Source: Sarocladium kiliense
Lineage: Eukaryota; Ascomycota; Sordariomycetes; Hypocreales; Sarocladiaceae
Reading direction: 5' to 3'
Length of the DNA: 64,000 nt
Assembly (NCBI GenBank): GCA_030734395.1
Contig: JAUZTG010000048.1
Location: 930,001-994,000, forward strand
The position numbers and the translations under genes are program-made. Below the pieces are notes generated by a model. The model was not told the origin of the DNA, ran no database searches, and was given only the letters and a program-made list of their open reading frames with translations. Shown here in pieces: positions 33,794-46,759 of the stretch (position 1 is the stretch's first letter; every line of letters starts with the position of its first letter).

Positions 33794-36700
33794 CCTGACT
33801 GTGGGCGAACAAGCGTGCGCTTCCTAAGTCGTCGACGCTTGGGAGTTGCGAAACGAAGGTGTGTAAGAGTTGCGCAACGACAACTCTCAACCAAGAAACG
33901 GCAACGACGACAATTGTCAACGAACGAACAACAAAGGCGTCGCAAAACTGATTCCCGAATGTGATTGTCAGGCACAGGACAAGAGAAGGATGCGGGAGAA
34001 GGAAGAAAGGCACGGGCGAGAGGATCGGCGGGTTGATGTGTACAAGCCGGTTGGTACCTTGGCCGTGGACAGGTACCGTGTGCCTACGCAGCGTGCAGGC
34101 TTTAGAGGTAACCCTGCCTTTGTGGACAAGGTGCGTAAGACAGCTATACTTGCTGGACCAAATGGGAGAGTGGATGACAACAACGGACGGGGTGCCGCAG
34201 TGAAAGACTCGGGAGAATGAGAGGCGAGTCCGACTAGGGTCTGGTAAGTCTGGGTGTGCTCGCAAATGTCTACGCAAGCACAGTCTTATTACAACGGATC
34301 TTGTGTAAATTACAACACCAACATGAACCCAGCTTGAGTGTTGCTACAGGCTTCTTTGTTGGGTGCCTTGTTGCTGGCTTCACAACCTTTTGTGGATGGC
34401 TAGGGTGCTGTTAGCTACAAGAAGAAAAGGCGATGCCTCGGCCGCACAATGAATCGAGCTACGTCAATTGTATTGTTAGTACAGTAGTTGCCATTGAAAT
34501 GATTGCTAAACTTTCTGGCAATTAGGTTTACCGCACAGGGCAGCGCTTAATCTCCCTCACGGCCTGATGGCGAGAACAAAGAGATTGATGGCTCACTTGC
34601 ACAGGTCAGCTTTGCAAAGCTAAGAGCAGACACGTACCTGGCGAAGCTACGAAAACAAGCTCTCCTAGAACAGAGCCGACTGACCATCCGATCAGGTCGT
34701 CCTATGAGGGGTATACAACGTGCAGAAGAGCGGACCGACCTGCAGCCACAACCATGCACGTCGACAGCCGGATCCCTGGCGACCCAGTTGTCCACCTGCG
34801 GAACAAGTGCATGATGAGCATCCATCGTAGTATTCGCCGTGGACACCACCGCGGTAGCGGCCGGGCCACAAAGGGTGGCATAGAAACCTTGGCAAGAATT
34901 TTCACTGAGGCTGCGTTTATTGCGCTTCTGCTGATGCGAAGGTATTCTGCCACCAGCATACACCACATGGAGGCGGAGGCGGAGGATCAGGCTAACAGAC
35001 AGGCCAGGCGAGCAAACCGACCAAAGAGGGAAACAAAAGTCAGAAAACAAGGCCGTGTGCAATACACCCGAGTGGTCAGTCGGGTCAACATAGACAATGC
35101 GGCACAGCACAGCACCGAGGCTGTGACATGGATGTTGAATGGTGGGACCAGGTACTTGAACACCAAAATCAGCAGCATCTTGGCCCTCTGGCCACTAAGC
35201 CGTCGTCATCAGCGTGATCCTTGAGAACAATCCCATGTTGCCATCCCTCGCCTCGTCCGTCGGTGCTTGCGAGATACGCCACTGCATAGGTCATAGAGGT
35301 GATAAGGTAAGAGCACAGTGTAAAAGCAGCGGGTCGCCAGCACCAACAAACATTGAATCAGTGATGACCTTGAGGCGTCTAGCCTTCAGTCCTTGGCATG
35401 CGCACGTCTGAATCGGTTCTGAACACCACGGTTTAGTCGGGCGCTTTGCGCAGATGGAAGACGCCGGCTAGCGATTCCCGCCCGTCTCCCATCGTTACAC
35501 CGAACCTGTATTGTCGTAACTGCCAACGACAGTGTGTGAGCAACGTGACCAGGGTGTTTGCTGCGAGGGTTTATATTAAATGACGTGGGCACTAGACATG
35601 GGGGAGCACTTCGTGGTCGAATTCAGGCACTTGATCGAGAACCTCTTGAATCACTGACGTCGGTTGCGAGGGTACAAGGATTAGGAAACATGCCTCTCAC
35701 TATTGGCCATGGGAGTCAATAGGGTTTGGTTTGGCAGATCTGGTTCAGTCATCAATACAGCGCCGTGTGTAGTAAGCGTCGGCTCCGTCGGTCATCACAA
35801 GCCACCAAAGACGGGATGTGCAAGCCACGGCGCCGAGGAGCGTGGCATGAGCGGGGAAACTCGGCGCCATTGAGCAAGTACAAAGGGAAAATAAGCGGGA
35901 AAATAAGGCACATCTGTGCTACAGTTTCGCAGTCAAGGCATTAAAGCACCCTGCAGTAGAACTGCTGTGCCACCCTTCGGACATGAGCGATAGACAGGTA
36001 CAACAAAGGGTAAATGGCGCTTGGCTTCGACTGATCTGCGCTGGAGACTCAGGCACAAGCATAGATAGGGAAGATTCATGAAAGAGGGATGGGTCTAGAG
36101 AGGAGGCTGGGTTGCATTGGGCAAGGTCAACGATCGCGATGGTGGTGGTGGCGGCGCTTAGCTGCAGCGGGGCTGTCGACATGGCAGGACTTTGAAGGTT
36201 GCCAGACATATCCGTGCCTGTTCATACAATCCAGTGCGAGACAATTTCGAGCGAGAATCGCTGAACTGTGTAGGTACATTGTCCAGAGCTTCTTCGAAAC
36301 TTGCTACATCATTGTGTCGGGAAAGCTGCAGCACAATAGGGTTCAGGTTGAGTCAACCAATGCTGCACCCATGCACGCAGAATATAGTCTTGCAACATTT
36401 TACGGGCTGGGGAATTAGAAGGTGCTGCTGGCCACCATCTTGTGCCTTGTTGAGCCTCCACTGCCTCCGTCTCACCAACAACCCACGCGAACTGTTTCCA
36501 GAGGTGCTTGCTTAGCTTTCGAGCGCAACCACCACGTACGCATACCTGCCACATAAGGTCCGTCCCCCCATCCACTTGGCTCTGCAAGGGAACAGCCGCT
36601 GCAACGGTGCCCGCAACTTAGATTCGGGCACATAACAAGGGTGGCCCACCAAGGCTGCCACGCGGGGCTCACTAAAAGATGACTTGATCCCGTCAGCCCA

Positions 36701-38698
36701 AGGATAAGGGAAGTCCGTTGCCAGTATGCTATAGCGTACGAGACTTGCAAGAATAGCTTACTCTCGCATGCTGAACGTCGTTTTTCTTTTCTTCATCCTT
36801 TCTACCTCTCCTATGTATAACCAGGGACGGATGCACGTGACTCGCCGGCGCTGACACCGGGCCGGAGTCTCCGCCGTGGTCCAGAATTACCCAATTAGGA
36901 AACCATACACGGCGCAGTCCTCGAGGCCATCGCCAGCCCATTTTTGCCGGCTGCGAATAACGCACATCAACCGGCTCGTAACACGTTACATGCTGGCGAA
37001 TTCCGGAATGACCGTTTAGAATACGGGCAACACAGGCAACAAAGGGCCATCAACATACAAAACACCTCGGGCGAAATGGCTGCTTCTGGCCATCCGTCAC
37101 CGCCCATGAAAACAGACACCGATGGAAGCCTGCCCGCACCCAACCACACCACCATCCCTGCAAGCGACCCGCCGATCCCCTGCAAGTGGTTCGTCCACCC
37201 TGTGCCGCGTCGATTGGAGTGAGGGGGCCAAAACCAGGCTCGCCGTTTTTGTCATCTTTCTGTCCGTTTCTGCTGCCTCTCCCACGCCCGACGGTCCCGA
37301 ATGCTGCTCACGTAACTCTTGCTTGTTCGGACCAAAGTGTTTACCTGTTCGTGGTCGAGTCATTATAGCGCATCAGCACGACACCATCTTTGTCGGGGAT
37401 GCTGAGCCGTCTTGGATTTCCGTTAGGCCGTTGTTGGTGATATTCAAGCTTGTGGCGCTGGTGAATGACTAGGAGCTTGGGCCGGCAACAGGTTCGGGCT
37501 GGCACAACCATCAGTAGGATGGACACCACAAGAAGCGCCACCAAACCACTCAATAACTGAAATGGCTCAGTCGACTCATAGAGAGGCGGGTGAGTGAGTT
37601 GATCACGCTGTTTTGCCGAAATGCTTGCCTGTAACTCTGACCTGGCTATTTCCAGGCTGTCACGGCTCAGCCACTATGATGCTTACATCTTCACAGTGAT
37701 GAACCAGAACTGGTAGCGAAGCGTGTTTACATGGTCTGATTTATGGTAGTATCTCACTCATAGGTTGGGGTGAGTAATAAGACTCAGCCACCCCCAGCTC
37801 CGACCCTACGAGGATAACCAGACACTGGGAATGGGGTAAGCCTTGTTGACGGGAGGCTCCTTGAATAGTCAGATATGCTTGCTCAATGCAGATTTACACA
37901 AACACCCATCGCGGATTTCGATATGAGCATGTGCAATACTGTGAGTGCTTTCTCATCAAGCTGCAAGTTCAGAGCGCATTGCGATCGACTGCATGCGTGC
38001 ATTTGCAGAGTGGTGTCCAGCACATACATGTCGACCCCATCATCCCGCATAGCAACTGCACAAAAGAGAAGGCCGTATCCTTCCCCAAGTCGCAAATCCA
38101 CTCACCGTCTTACTGCATGTCCTCTCCTCTCCCACCCACCCGAATCAAGCCGCCCTGCTCCCCCTCCGCCGTGGCAAACGGACCGGTCGCCTTCTGCTCA
38201 CTCCTCATATTGCCACCGTTTTCCCTTTGTTCCCTCGTGGTCTGGCCTGTGGGGATCGCTCGAAAATACATACGCCCCAGTCTAGAATCTTACCATACCA
38301 AACAGACCCAGCAACTGTAGCTCACATACCCCCCGGCCGTGCAAGAACCCCGGCTCAAGGTTGCCCCAAGAAGGGTTCACGGCAGCTTCAGCAGGTCCCT
38401 TCGCAAGTTTTGTTTTCTGCTTATCGCGCTCCAAAGCGTCCGGTGTAATCACCGAGCTACTGGTCTGGCTGGATATTGCGTATCACAAAGCCAAAGACTT
38501 TGCGCCACTGTCCCGGACTTGCACAAGCTGGGTGGAAAAGTGCCAACTGTAGCTCGGTTCTACCCGCTATTTCGTTGTTCCAACTCGGGCCAGGCGCACA
38601 GCGAGCAGTCCGGAAGCACCTTGCGAACAATGTGTTCCTAGACCCTGTTGGCGACAAACAACCCTCTTGTCACTTCGATTCTATTGACCTTGTGAGGA
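33794..38698. other. 4.9 kb gene-less region
   Basis: Divergent space between the wall-protein and Kelch-protein starts. Frames are short, overlap each other on both strands and resemble nothing I know. No transposon fragments, terminal repeats or tRNAs were seen, and the base composition is not strongly AT-biased. The size far exceeds typical spacing here. It may hold long promoters, non-coding RNAs or a decayed gene. Confidence 0.45.
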
Positions 38699-41413
38699 AT
38701 GATGGGACCTTCAATATGGTCAACGGCGTTGCTGGCCGCCGTCGCAACTCCTACAGTCGCTCAGCTCAGCGGGTGGGCGAATAATCAGATCAGTGCACAA
38801 ATCTGCACGTGGTCGCAACCGAGAGGTAGTTTGAAGTTCGAAGCAGTATTTTGTGCCAGTTTGCTGATGGGAAGTAGCTGCTCTGATACGCGACACTGTG
38901 TATCTTGATGGAGGCATGCTCCGATGGAGCCCAGAGTATGAAGGCGGCCGATTCGGCCAAGCTAGGCTCGAAGGTAGGAGGACGTTCAGATGGTATTCTT
39001 TCATTTATCACTAACATGATCATAGCAAACCTTGATGGCACTGTCATGACGTTCAACTTCAGCACGCCGATCAAGAAGGATACTAACACCTCGGCGATTC
39101 TGGTGGAGGACATTCTGACCAAGCCTGGAGGTGACGGTCAAAAGCCCTTCTTCGTCGACGGCGCCATGCTTTACAACGATGCGGAAGCCTTTCTTTTCGG
39201 CGGCGCAATGTTCTCCTTTCCTGAAGCGTACGATCCTCCAGACAGCGACGATGTGGTCCTCTATCAAGCATACAATGTCGGACCGGACAAGCCTCTTTGG
39301 AAGCGTGGCTTCTATACTCGCAAAACGGGCGACGACGTGAACAGATATGTCGCATACGGTGGAGCGGCCAGCGCACCTTCAGAAGACAAAGCCTGGTACT
39401 TTTCTGGACTGACGGCTCCGAGGAACGGGCAAATCGACACCATTGCCTGGGACAACCGCACGAACTTTGCGCAAAAGGTGTCGAATAGGCTCATCACCGT
39501 CGACATGGGCACGCAGAACGATGAGCAATGGAGCAACACGACTATTGGACGTGATGTGGAGGGCCGCGCAAACCCAGAGATGGTTTGGGTGCCCGTTGGC
39601 AGGGAGGGCATCCTCGTTGTGCTCGGCGGTGTGACCTACCCTCAATGGGCGGGAACTGAGAAGTCTCAGCAATCAGATGATCCCGAGGCGAGCGTAAGTG
39701 TAGATCCCTTTATCTCCTTGCTGAGATCATTACTAACCCCTTGTGTAGAGAAACGAAAGCGCCGAATTCATGAAGGTCATCGACATTTATGATGTTGCAA
39801 GCGGCGACTGGTATAAGCAGGAAACAGTCGGTGGTCCTGGAGCTCTTACACGCGGCTGCGCTGTTGTTGCTGTCTCTTCTGATCATTCGAGCTACAACAT
39901 CTACTACTACGGTGGCTTTGATGGTATCAACAATGCCGATCCTTTCAGTGACGAAGTCTGGGTCCTTTCCATGCCGTCCTTTACATGGCACCGGGTCAAC
40001 GAGGGCAAGGAAATTCATGCCCGAGCTGGGCACAAGTGCTTCAAGCCTTATGCTGACCAGATGATGGTGTTCGGAGGCTACACGCCCGAGGTTGGAAGCA
40101 GCAAGAACTGTCTTGACGGTGGACCAATCGTCATGTTCAATCTCTCGAGTGGCGAGTGGATGGATGAGTACCATCCGGAGAGCTTTGACGACTACGCCGT
40201 GCCGACCAAGGTCCAGGATAAGATCGGAGGCAACGGAGCTGGAGGGGCTACTTTGGTAACCCCTTCTCCGTCAGGCTGGGATTCGAGAGGCCTTGGTGAG
40301 GTCTTTGGCGAGTCTTACAACATGAAGAAGATCACCAGCTACGGGCCCTACAACACGACCGAATCTACAGATCGTCCCGACCTTCCTAACGACGGAGACG
40401 ATGATGAGGATGGAGGCGGTGGCGGTCTCCCATCATGGGTCGCTCCTGTTCTTGGTGTTATCATCGGTCTGATTGTCATCGTTACCGCTACTGTTCTCTT
40501 CTGCCTCTGGAAACGTCGTGGCATCTTCAAGAACCGATCAAGTGAGAGCGGCACCGAGGATGCCGGCATGCGGATCATGTCGTGGATGCGTGGCCACCAG
40601 CCTGAAAAGGCAGCAACTTTGACTTCAACCGAGGAGTCCCCTGCCAGCCCCGACATGACTCAGGTTCACGGCATGGGAGCTCATCACCACCATGGTATGG
40701 CATCTGTTGCTTCAGGTACTGCTACCACGACAACTACGCCCGGACTGGAGCTGCCGCCCAATCGTTACGAAGTCGCGGATACTCAGCTTGCAGAACTTCA
40801 TGGTAAGTTAACCCCTCTTTCTTTGAGATCAGAACAACCTCGGCTTACTCTCATAGACACCTCACCTCCTGTCGAGTTGCCAGACAACCCTCTGTCCCAC
40901 AACGACGTGCTTCTCAAGCACTCCCACCTGGGCAAAGGGAAAGATCCTTCTACACTCTCCTCGCCTTCCCACGGCTCGTTCTCTTTCGTCGCTGGAGGGG
41001 ACTACACGAGCACCATCTCCCGATCCTCCGCCGCAGCTAATAGTAATGCACCTCTGGGAGTCAACCGAGACACACCTCCCGGCGGCGGCTCAACGCCTGA
41101 GCCAGACACAAGCCGCGTGACTTCAGGGGTATCCGGCTTAAGCGATACCGATATTGGTCATTTGCGTCATGTTTCTGAAACATCCATCGATGCGAACTTG
41201 GCTTCTACATCTGCTGCTACACCACCTGCCGCTTCAAGGCCAGGCTTCGGTCTGAGAGGAGACTCCAACACGCTGGCTGAAGAGACGCCCATCTCTCCGC
41301 CTACTGCCGGTGACACCCCTGGGGAAGATTACATCTCTGCAAGGCAAACCATCGTTAGCCCGTTGCGGAAGAGTGTATTCCGGGAAAGTGAGGAGGATAT
41401 GAGGAAAGACTGA
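38699..41413 (+). CDS. Kelch-repeat single-pass membrane protein
   Basis: Predicted type I membrane protein with an extracellular beta-propeller. Exons 38699-38825, 38878-38973, 39026-39693, 39749-40802, 40857-41413, giving 833 aa. Seen: signal peptide (MMGPSIWSTALLAAVATPTVAQ), then CTWSQPRAALIRDTVYLDGG formed across the first splice, the usual opening of this fungal family. Kelch-type blades include FFVDGAMLYNDAEAFLFGG, YVAYGGAASAPSEDKAWYFSG, NIYYYGGFDGI and DQMMVFGGYTPEVG. An Asp/Glu/Gly linker leads to one TM helix at about 527-551 (WVAPVLGVIIGLIVIVTATV), then a basic stop (KRRG) and a roughly 280-residue disordered cytoplasmic tail rich in Ser/Thr/Pro. The last intron (40803-40856, GTAAGT...ATAG) is 54 nt with no stop, so retention adds 18 residues in the tail. 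Partners are unknown; yeast propeller membrane proteins act in polarity or wall sensing. Confidence 0.87.
40803..40856 (+). other. Frame-preserving, stop-free intron
   Basis: 54 nt with a consensus donor GTAAGT and TAG acceptor in the Kelch-protein tail. Spliced and unspliced forms both encode complete proteins. Confidence 0.65.
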
Positions 41414-42786
41414 GGACAGATGAAGCATACGACTAGGGCGTTGGGGTGGGATCACTTTGTTTTGTGTTCGAGTCGCTAATCTGGATACCATCATTATTTG
41501 TTTCGCGAGGAAGTCGTTGCATACATTCGAAGCAGCATGCGCCGAGCTCAGGTGTGGACTTTGTGTGGATATCTGTACTTCGCTTCGTCGATACAGCGTG
41601 CTCCGTGATGTGTTTCTGCATCACAAATTGAGTACTTGCTATGCACTTACCACTTCCTACTCGCCAGTCTTAGTGCCAACGCGATCGCTTCAATCTTGAA
41701 AACCCTTTCAAATGAATATCTAGTGGCGAATCAAGGTTGTTGGTATGCTTATGAGTATCGGGCATAGCTGGTCTTGCCGTTAAATTACCTCGTAAACGCC
41801 CCATTGGGTTCATGGTCTCTTACTCAGCGCACATCGCGGAATAGGAACTGACATCGTAGCTGAAGCTAAGACAGCACGGCCGGACGAGGAGCGCACTTCA
41901 ATCTGGCTAGTCAATCTCGCCGCTTTACGAGAGCTTCGCAAGGTGAGAAATCATTCTTGATACTACAGCATCTCGTAACCACAGACAAAGCGATCATGAA
42001 GTCCATGTTCCCTTTTGTTTCTCGCTCCCCCTCTCCAGGACGCCTCCGAACTCGGGAACCTGTCTGCATTGATCCTGGCATAACTAAATTGACACTGTTT
42101 AGGTGGCAGCTTAGTCCAAGTTCAGAGCGAGGCAACCGTGCCAATCATAAGAAAGCATTGTTGCCTGTCTCAGGACGATCTTTCACTTCCCCTTGTTAGC
42201 AGCGACGCTTTTCTAGTTGCAATGGTTACAAGTACATCCGTCGGCTCTGAGAGAACGCGGGGAAGGATATACTTTATTAGCAATGCTACCTTCCAGTTTG
42301 CAACCTCGTATGTTTTCTTCCGTCGGCTCTAGATCCAAGAAAAACCTTGGATACCGGAGATCGCCTCTTGCATGTGCCGATCCCCGCATTCGTACCGTCA
42401 TTGCCATTCTCTTAGCGGTGCAATTGCCGGGAAGGCGCCGAGAATAGGTTAAGATGAGGGAAACCTTGTAGCCGCATAGCATACTTCAGTTGCGACTCTC
42501 GGCCCGGCGCCGGTTGGCTGTGAAGCGATCACCGGCCGTGTTTACTGTCTTTGTGCATGTTCACCGCAGCCTAGGCTAGCAACGTCGTATCAAATGAAGA
42601 GGATATTACCCGACAAGTAGAGACCACAAGCGCTTTCCTTCCAGACTGAGAATTGTTACATTGATGAGTATCATGTATAAGAGGATGGGCAATATGACTA
42701 TTCCCCAGCTTTGCTTTCATCTGATCAACCCGCTTCTGCATTTTTCATATTAGCTCCAAATTCCATGATTATCGAAATATTGCAGC
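41414..42786. other. Intergenic region, promoter of the GH97 gene
   Basis: 1.37 kb between tandem plus-strand genes. The last 100 bases before 42787 are AT-rich. No gene, repeat or mobile-element remnant seen. Confidence 0.5.
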
Positions 42787-44825
42787 ATGATTAGGAAAGA
42801 AAGCTATCTCCTGTGGCTATCTCTGCTCTCAGCGGATGCATCTGCCGCCTCGTTAAGACGAGAGGGCAAGTGGACCGTCGGCCTGGATCCAATCCAAGCT
42901 GTCATCAAACAAGACAATGATGGCGCATTCAGTTTCGAATGCCAAAGCAACGGCCACACGGTTGTCACAGCTTCAAAGATAGGTCTATCTACCAGCAACG
43001 GCGACGTTGGGCCAGCTTTCCAGCAATGCAATGCCTTAGAACAGCAGGAAGAGACCATCGAGTACAGTATCCCAGTTGGTCGCACGACGCATCGTTCAGC
43101 CACCTACAAAACGCAGTCCTTTGAATGCAAGACAACCGACGGCAAATCTGCCCAGCTCGATATTCGTGTTGGTGTAGATGGCTGCGCGTTCCGAACCAAG
43201 GTTCCCGATGGTCAGTACAGTGTTACCGCAGAGTCTTCGACCTGGACCATCGCAGAAAATGGAGCAACGTTCTTGGTGAGTATAACTGCGTACAGTCAAA
43301 TGACTTGGCTGACTGAGCGCTAAATAGATGGATGATCCAGAGAACACCTCGTATGAAGGTAAATGGATCGAAAGTGATGCCTTGACAGGGCTGTCGGACT
43401 CCAGACACGTCATGATGCCATACCTGGTCGACGCTGGGGCTTCTGCTCAGGACCAGTGGGTTCTTCTGATTGAAGGAGACGTAGATGGGCGTTGGCAAGG
43501 ATCGCAGCTTGCCCACACCTCTGGTTCCCTGGATTACACTTTTGAACTCGCTGAGGACGGTGTCGTTGAGGTTGAGGAGTCGGTCTTCACGCCGTGGCGC
43601 ATCGCTGGTGAGTGCTCAATGATGCAGTGTGCTCGTTTGCAGGTCAAAGTGCTGACACCGATCCTCCTCTCTGCCAGTGGTTGGTGACCTTCCCACCCTT
43701 TTCAAGAGCCACTTCGATCAGGATCATAGCCCACCCTCGAGCATCACGGACCAGAGTTGGATCAAGCCCGGCAACGTTGCCTGGCATTGGCTTCCAGAAC
43801 CCAACGTCGCAAAGAACTACACACGCCTAACGGAGTACGTCGATCTCGCCGCTTTCGAGAAATGGCCATTCGTGTTGGTCGACGAAGGCTGGATATCCGA
43901 CGATATTTCTAACCTTGTCCAATACGCCGAAGACAAAAGCGTCGGCGTCCTGATCTGGTACAACTCGAACCAGTGGGAATCTCCAGAAAATGTTGCTGGA
44001 CACATCGCGGACATGAAGGAATGGGGCGTCAAAGGGGCCAAGATTGACTTCTTCCTGTCAGATCTGCAAGCAACCCATAAGCAGATGGACTACGTCCTTG
44101 AGCAAATGGCTGAGGCTCAGCTCATGGTGAACTTCCACGGTTGTCCCCCTCCTCGCGGCAGACAGCGACAGTGGCCACACCTGATGACCGTCGAGGCCAT
44201 CCGCGGAGACGAACTCTACAACTCTGCATTCCGCCACACGGTCATTCCCTTGACCAGAGGCTTGATTGGAAGCATGGATTTCACCCCCAGTCTATGCACT
44301 GCCGCTGGGATCTTCTTCAACGATGATCGGCAACGAGAGCAGTCCGCTCAATGCTCTGTCGGCTGCGGGCTAGCCAAAGCCATCGTCTTTGAGTCTGCCT
44401 GGCAGCATCCTGGTGACAAACCCGAAGTCATTGAGGGCTTTCCACTGGCAACTCGGATGTACAAAGAGCTCCCTGCCGCCTGGGAAGACTCGGATCTCCT
44501 GGATGGCTCATATCCGGGTACCGCTATTGTTGTCGGTCGACACTCTACTGCCCTGGACCGATACTACTTCGCTGGTGTCTTTAATGGCGACGAGCAGACC
44601 TTCGACTTGAAGCCTACGAATTTACCCGAAGGCATAACTTTTGTCCTCGACGTAGTCCACGACTCGCCTGGCGACGATGATGACCGAACTGCGATTGAGA
44701 GAACGATTCACACGGGCATCGAGTCGGGTTCGTCTATCTCGATTCCGATCAAGAGCAACGGCGGATTTACAGCTATCGCCTGTGAGACTGCTGGATCCGA
44801 CGGCGGCTGCCTTTCTGAAGTCTAG
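42787..44825 (+). CDS. Secreted glycoside hydrolase family 97 (alpha-galactosidase/alpha-glucosidase-like)
   Basis: Predicted extracellular exo-glycosidase acting on alpha-linked sugars. Exons 42787-43275, 43328-43607, 43678-44825 (introns 52 and 70 nt), giving 638 aa, normal for GH97 (about 620-740). Seen: signal peptide (YLLWLSLLSADASAA) and an N-terminal beta-sandwich with GHTVVTASKIGLSTSNGD and QDQWVLLIEGDVDG. The (beta/alpha)8 barrel has FVLVDEGW, VGVLIWYNSN and GVKGAKIDFF with Asp at about 380. It also has MVNFHGCPPPRGRQRQWPHL and MTVEAIRG with Glu at about 429. The C-terminal beta domain includes RYYFAGVFNGDEQTFDL. An Asp in the KIDFF position is the nucleophile in retaining GH97 enzymes of the alpha-galactosidase type, whereas inverting alpha-glucosidases use Glu bases elsewhere. 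A retaining galactosidase-like activity is therefore inferred, not shown. GH97 is mainly bacterial; both introns and the signal peptide look fully fungal. Confidence 0.88.
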
Positions 44826-45324
44826 TTGATCGTCAGTGGCAGCCCATCGAGCTGAGTACTCGGGTCGATTTAGATTCCTAGCTACGTTGTGAAATGTTCC
44901 GCTAGCACAGTGGTAAGCAGTTCGTAGGTCCGCAATGCTACTCCTTTTCATCTTTCACCACTACCGAACGCCTGAGGTCGGGATTGTGTGCCGGGATAAA
45001 GCAGCGATAGGTCCCCGGGTCACGCTAAAGTCGAGCTTGGGGAGCAACAATCATCGGCGGCTCGTTTAAGCATCCAGGTAGGGTTGCAGCGAGCAGCAAC
45101 TAGCGTAGCGGACCGAAGAAATCAGTCGTAAAAGCTGTTTGCAGTAAAGCCCAGCAAGCCACAAAACCCCCCATTCACCCTCCCTTTTTCCTCCCTTCGA
45201 TCTCATCTCATCGTCATTGGCGAAGGCTGAGATGCTGCATGCTTCGTCCTTGGCATTCCAATAAGTCAGACAAGGTCTCAGCAACTTCCAAGAGAGTCTC
45301 GCTGTTGGGCAAAGAGAGGTCGGC
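44826..45324. other. Intergenic spacer
   Basis: 499 bases between GH97 and the first LtrA gene, same strand. A tRNA-like stretch near 44903 was checked and rejected. Promoter of the LtrA gene on the right. Confidence 0.5.
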
Positions 45325-46717
45325 ATGAATTGCGACGAGTTGCAGAAGAACGCGAAGGCGTCGTGTTATCTGGTGAAGCGTCCAAAGGCGCTGCAGTGGT
45401 TTCACAACGGTCGCCTTTGCAAGGAGCACGATGAGGAGAGACAAGCTGGTCGCTTTGAGTTGTTCCTCGATCTTCTCTGTAAGTTGTTCACTATTTCTTC
45501 GTCCTTCTTCATCATTCAGTACGCTGACACTATCCCCTCCAGACGTTGCCATTGTCGCCAACTTCAGCGATGAGCTCACAGAGCACCCCGACGGCGCTCA
45601 TCTCGCCAAATACCTCCTCACCTTTGCGCCAGCATGGCACATTTGGGTCGACCTTCGCGAGATCATGAACTCATACTACACGGATGATCTTGCGCAGCGC
45701 CTAATCGTACTCTGGGTCATGGCCCTCCTGGTTCTGTACGCGAACAATGCAAACGAAGCCGATGAGGAGATTGGCGCCATGCGCACCACCGCCGGAGCGT
45801 ACGTTGTTGCTCGATTTACAACAATGTGCGCCTTTCTCATCACATCGTTCGCGAGCTACCAACATCGTGCGCAGGCTCGCATCATGGCGTTCTTCATGTT
45901 CGTTGGCCTCCTCATCACAATCCCTCTATTCCTGGAAGACATCAGCGTTCGAGCCAAAGCTGCCGTTGTCGTCGTCATGATTGTCTGGCAAGAAACCACA
46001 TGGGCCCTCACCTTGAGCCCTTGGATCAAGAAGAAACTTCACCTCACATACAGCACCGCGGTGGACATTGCACATGAAGTCGACCGCATGGCCGCGTTCT
46101 TCATCATCATCCTTGGCGAGTTCGTCTACAGCGTCATCGTGGGAAACCCAACAGGCACGGGCTTGACGTCAGGCTATGCGAAAGCTGTTTGTACGCTCAT
46201 CATAGCGTTCTCGCTCAACTGGATCTATGCAAGCGGCGACGGCAGTACGCAAGCCACCCATCCTATCCGCCGATCTGCATGGACTGCCTTTGGCTTCTTC
46301 TTGTTGCATCTCCCCATGTCAGCTTCTTTCCTGATCGGGGGCCACGTCTGTGCGATCAGCACGAAGGTTGCTCAGTTCGAGGATGGGCAGCGCTGGCTCC
46401 TTGGTGGTGGTCTCGGCGTGGGCATGTTCTGCTTATGGGTGTATGGAATGCTGTACCGCGTGGAAGGAGACGAGAAGTTGATCATGCCCAAAATGTTCCG
46501 CATCACTATGCGCCTTGTCATTGCGATCATCCTGGCAGTCTTGCCAGAAACCCATAATCACCTTGGTGCCGAGAGTTTCATGTTTGTGGTAATGGCACTG
46601 TTTGCGTTCCTCTTGATATGGGAGACGGTGGGCGGGCTGGAGCGAAACGCGAGGGTCTTTGAGCCGTGGCATGGACGGCATCCTCCAGTTGAGGATGTGG
46701 CAGATGTCGAAAGTTGA
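45325..46717 (+). CDS. Low-temperature-requirement A (LtrA) family membrane protein
   Basis: Multi-pass membrane protein of the LtrA family; biochemical role unknown. Exons 45325-45478 and 45543-46717, intron 64 nt, giving 442 aa. Seen: a short hydrophilic start containing RPKALQWF, then the family opening RFELFLDLLYVAIVANFSDEL, assembled exactly across the splice (Tyr codon split). About ten hydrophobic segments follow, with VDIAHEVDRMAAFFIIILGE in the middle: the LtrA 'ER...LITLGE' region, here with HEVDR. The C-terminal tail is short and acidic. An in-frame TAA upstream fixes ATG 45325 as the only start. It converges with HGH1, with just 42 bases between stop codons, so the transcripts probably overlap at their 3' ends. 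A second, longer LtrA-like gene lies 6 kb away. Confidence 0.87.
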
Positions 46718-46759
46718 GCAGATAGTGAATGGGATATTCTTTAGATTCATACAGTGGCT

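Noticed and set aside
34754..35224. 156-codon plus-strand frame in the 4.9 kb gap
   Set aside because: Composition is random, there is no splice continuation, and overlapping frames of similar length exist on the other strand.
44895..44970. tRNA-like stretch with GCTAGCACAGTGGTAAGC
   Set aside because: Resembles a D-arm, but I could not form an anticodon stem, T-arm or acceptor stem at the right distances.
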